Assembly: GCA_003562555.1 (NCBI GenBank)
Contig: PWUO01000143.1
Coordinates: 1-7,928, forward strand
Direction: 5' to 3'
Source of the DNA: Dehalococcoidia bacterium
GTDB taxonomy: Bacteria; Chloroflexota; Dehalococcoidia; GIF9; AB-539-J10
DNA: 7,928 nucleotides
Positions 6,480 to 7,928 of this stretch are shown piece by piece. The number at the start of each line of letters is the position of its first letter. Within the stretch, counting starts at the first letter, position 1. The notes under the pieces were generated by a model. It saw only the letters and a program-made list of their open reading frames with translations. It was not told the DNA's origin and did not search any database. The position numbers were made by a program, and so were the translations under genes.

Positions 6480-7022
6480 ATGGATGATCAGGCGAAAGAA
6501 CAGGTCATGCAGAAGGCCTATGATCTTGGCTACGAGTACGAGCGAACGTACCGCGGTTGCGGGCAGTGCGTGCTCGGTGCGTTGCAGGACGCGTTCGACA
6601 TGCCCAACGATGATGTCTTCAAGGCGATGAGCGGTTACGCCGGAGGCGGCGCAACCATGGGCGATGCCGGCTGCGGCGCGTATGTTGGCGGCATCATCTT
6701 TCTCAGTGGGCTCCGCGGACGCGAGAGGAGCAACTTCGCGGACCCTGAGAAGCTCAGATTCGTCAGTTTCGCCACCGCGCGCAAGCTGCACCGCAAGTTC
6801 ATGGACGAGTACGGCAGCGTGATCTGCCGCGAGATGCAGACGAAGCTGTTCGGTCGTCCTTACTTCCTGCCTGACCCCGATGAGATGAAGAAGTTCGACG
6901 ATGCAGGCGGCCACGATACGGTGTGCCCCGAAGTATGCGGCAAAGCCGCGCGCTGGGCAGCTGAGATCGCTTTCGATGAAGGTCTCATCTCCGAGGACAA
7001 GCTCAAGGAACTCACGAAGTAA
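6480..7022 (+). CDS. C_GCAxxG_C_C family putative redox protein
   Basis: This 180-residue soluble protein carries the pattern of the C_GCAxxG_C_C family, small cysteine-rich proteins thought to be redox-active and often found in anaerobes; their biochemical role is not established. Visible cysteines are C27 and C30 (GCGQC, 26-30), C65 (GCGAYVG, 64-70), C116 (ICRE), and C149 with C153 (CPEVC). Glycine-rich GYAGGGATMGDAG (52-64) leads into the central cysteine. No signal peptide or membrane segment is seen. GGAGG (6466-6470) is 9 bases before the start, and the gap to the upstream gene is 62 bases. It is the last gene of the operon, followed by a terminator. Next to three iron-dependent hydro-lyases it might carry electrons or protect or repair their clusters; that is inference from context only. 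Confidence 0.82.
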   Translation: MDDQAKEQVMQKAYDLGYEYERTYRGCGQCVLGALQDAFDMPNDDVFKAMSGYAGGGATMGDAGCGAYVGGIIFLSGLRGRERSNFADPEKLRFVSFATARKLHRKFMDEYGSVICREMQTKLFGRPYFLPDPDEMKKFDDAGGHDTVCPEVCGKAARWAAEIAFDEGLISEDKLKELTK

Positions 7023-7027
7023 CACTT

Positions 7028-7057
7028 GTGCACCGCCAATCCAGGAAGATGGTGCAC
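7028..7057 (+). other. Hairpin just after the operon's last gene
   Basis: GTGCACC (7028-7034) pairs perfectly with GGTGCAC (7051-7057) across a 16-base loop, starting 5 bases after the stop codon at 7020-7022. No T-tract follows. It sits immediately before the terminator stem and may protect the transcript's 3' end. Confidence 0.5.
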
Positions 7058-7061
7058 TGTC

Positions 7062-7099
7062 CCCGTGGCACAGGATATTGGCCCTGCGCCACGGGTTTT
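7062..7099 (+). terminator. Rho-independent terminator of the operon
   Basis: CCCGTGGC (7062-7069) pairs perfectly with GCCACGGG (7088-7095). Inside, after an A-C mismatch, CAGG (7071-7074) pairs with CCTG (7083-7086), leaving an 8-base loop. TTTT (7096-7099) follows directly. That makes 12 GC-rich pairs plus a short U-tract, 39 bases after the stop codon of the last operon gene. I saw no comparable structure in the gaps between the five genes upstream, which supports a single transcript. Confidence 0.75.
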
Positions 7100-7100
7100 C

Positions 7101-7140
7101 GGACTTGGATGATCCAGTCCGCATGCGACTGCAGGCGGAC
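7101..7140 (+). other. Overlapping, mutually exclusive hairpins after the terminator
   Basis: Three stems compete for the same bases. GGACT-t-GGA (7101-7109) pairs with TCCAGTCC (7113-7120). CAGTC (7115-7119) pairs with GACTG (7127-7131). GTCCGC (7117-7122) pairs with GCGGAC (7135-7140). Only one can form at a time around 7115-7122. They lie between the terminator and the next promoter candidate. Their role is unknown. Confidence 0.4.
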
Positions 7141-7166
7141 ACGTGAACAGTCTCTTCAGGTACAAT
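7136..7166 (+). promoter_or_regulatory. Candidate promoter of the SDR gene
   Basis: CGGACA (7136-7141; four of six consensus bases) is followed after 19 bases by TACAAT (7161-7166; five of six). Transcription would start near 7173, leaving a leader of about 90 bases. That leader contains a bulged hairpin: CGCGACG at 7190-7196 pairs with CGTC and GCG within 7200-7209. The rest of the 241-base gap from 7023 is taken up by the hairpins and terminator described separately. Confidence 0.4.
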
Positions 7167-7263
7167 CACATGTCGGAGACAGCCTTTCACGCGACGTTTC
7201 GTCTTCGCGAGGTTGTTGAGGCCTGGACCGGAAGCAAGACCGGGCTGAATGAGGAGTAGCACA

Positions 7264-7928
7264 ATGAGCAGAAGCTTGATCACTGGCGGAGCCGGCATGG
7301 TCGGACGTCAGCTTGCCCGTCTCCTGCTCGCCCGTGGCGAGCAGGTCGACATTCTGGACGTCGTGCCTCCGGAGAAACTGCCAGCCGATATCCGCGACCG
7401 TGTGACCCTGGTGCGCGCCAACCTCAGCAACTGGGCGGAGGTCATGGACGCCGTCTCACACTCCCACCCGGACACCATCTATCACATCGCCGCTCTGATG
7501 CCACCGAACAGCGAGCAGAATCATGCCGCATCGTGGGACATCAACGTCAATGGCACCATGCGTGTGCTTGAGGCCGCAAGGCTGCTCGACTTGAGAACAG
7601 TCGTTTACTCAAGCACCACCGCCACCTTCGCCAGCGAGTTGCCGGAGCCTGTGCCGAACGATCATCCGCAGTTTCCCGAGATGCTTTACGGCGTGACGAA
7701 GGTCTGCAGCGAACGGCTTGGCGAGTACTATCACCGGCGATACGGCGTGAACTTCCGCGGCGTCAGGTTCCTGTCGATACTCGGTCCCGGACGTGTGCCT
7801 GGATCGGGATGGAGCGCCTACACGTCGCTCGTCATCGAAGAATGCGCCAGGGGAAATCCTTACGTTATCAAAGTGAACGAGGAACTGCGTTTGCGCTTTA
7901 TCTATGTAAAGGACGCCGCACTCAGCCT
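7264..7928 (+). CDS. Extended SDR, NAD-dependent epimerase/dehydrogenase (partial, 3' end outside window)
   Basis: The first 221 codons are present, open to the window edge. The N-terminus is a Rossmann NAD-binding site, TGGAGMVG (7-14; G8, G11, G14). Further family features are HIAALMPP (74-81), NVNGT (94-98), the serine/threonine patch YSSTT (115-119) and the catalytic pair Y142/K146 in YGVTK. Substrate-side features follow: RFLSILGPG (168-176), the SGW turn (181-183) and FIYVKDAA (212-219). These resemble GalE-like and threonine- or uronate-dehydrogenase-like members; the substrate cannot be fixed. GAGGAG (7251-7256) lies 7 bases before the ATG at 7264. It follows a terminator and has its own promoter candidate, so it is probably a separate unit. 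A role oxidising or epimerising a sugar that feeds the upstream operon is only suggested by position. Confidence 0.88.
   Translation, partial: MSRSLITGGAGMVGRQLARLLLARGEQVDILDVVPPEKLPADIRDRVTLVRANLSNWAEVMDAVSHSHPDTIYHIAALMPPNSEQNHAASWDINVNGTMRVLEAARLLDLRTVVYSSTTATFASELPEPVPNDHPQFPEMLYGVTKVCSERLGEYYHRRYGVNFRGVRFLSILGPGRVPGSGWSAYTSLVIEECARGNPYVIKVNEELRLRFIYVKDAALS

Noticed and set aside
7028..7219. 63-codon open frame on the + strand after the operon
   Set aside because: It runs through the terminator and hairpin cluster, begins at GTG without a binding site and shows no conserved features.
6414..7298. 294-codon open frame on the - strand spanning the redox-protein gene
   Set aside because: It runs antisense through the C_GCAxxG_C_C gene, the terminator and the SDR start, and matches no family.
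1..7928. CRISPR array, tRNA or rRNA, insertion sequence, phage or toxin-antitoxin genes
   Set aside because: No regularly spaced repeats, cloverleaf-like segment, transposase frame or terminal inverted repeats were seen; nearly all the sequence is explained by metabolic genes.

Overview
The window is a GC-rich (by eye), tightly packed bacterial segment. It carries one catabolic-looking operon on the + strand, a divergent transporter gene on the - strand, and the start of a separate + strand gene at the right edge. Every gene has a strong GGAGG-type ribosome binding site. The protein families (an OFA/MCT-like MFS carrier, split UxaA-family hydro-lyases, an IlvD/Edd dehydratase and a C_GCAxxG_C_C redox protein) are common in Chloroflexota (Dehalococcoidia/SAR202-like bins) and in anaerobic Proteobacteria and Firmicutes lineages. 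My best guess is a Chloroflexota-like organism, but nothing here (no rRNA, no marker gene) proves it.

Layout. Positions 1-236 are non-coding. Positions 237-1490 (-) encode a 12-TM MFS carrier. Positions 1491-1915 are a divergent regulatory region with a promoter candidate for each direction and a long, well-paired stem-loop just ahead of the first operon gene. Positions 1916-7022 (+) hold five co-directional genes with gaps of 2 to 62 bases: a SAF-domain small subunit, a UxaA-family large subunit, an IlvD/Edd dehydratase, a second UxaA-family large subunit without its own small subunit, and a six-cysteine C_GCAxxG_C_C protein. A Rho-independent terminator at 7062-7099 closes the operon, inside a dense cluster of hairpins. 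A promoter candidate at 7136-7166 then serves an extended SDR (NAD-dependent epimerase/dehydrogenase family) gene that starts at 7264 and runs off the window.

How the genes may work together (inference). The MFS carrier probably imports an organic acid. The three metal-cluster hydro-lyases would dehydrate (or, in SuyAB-like chemistry, desulfonate) hydroxy or sugar acids to 2-keto-3-deoxy products. The SDR next door could oxidise a sugar to its acid. The six-cysteine protein may support redox state or cluster integrity of the dehydratases. The exact substrate cannot be read from the sequence. The combination of three hydro-lyases, a redox protein and a single shared small subunit is the most interesting thing in the window. 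No aldolase, kinase or regulator gene for such a pathway lies inside it.
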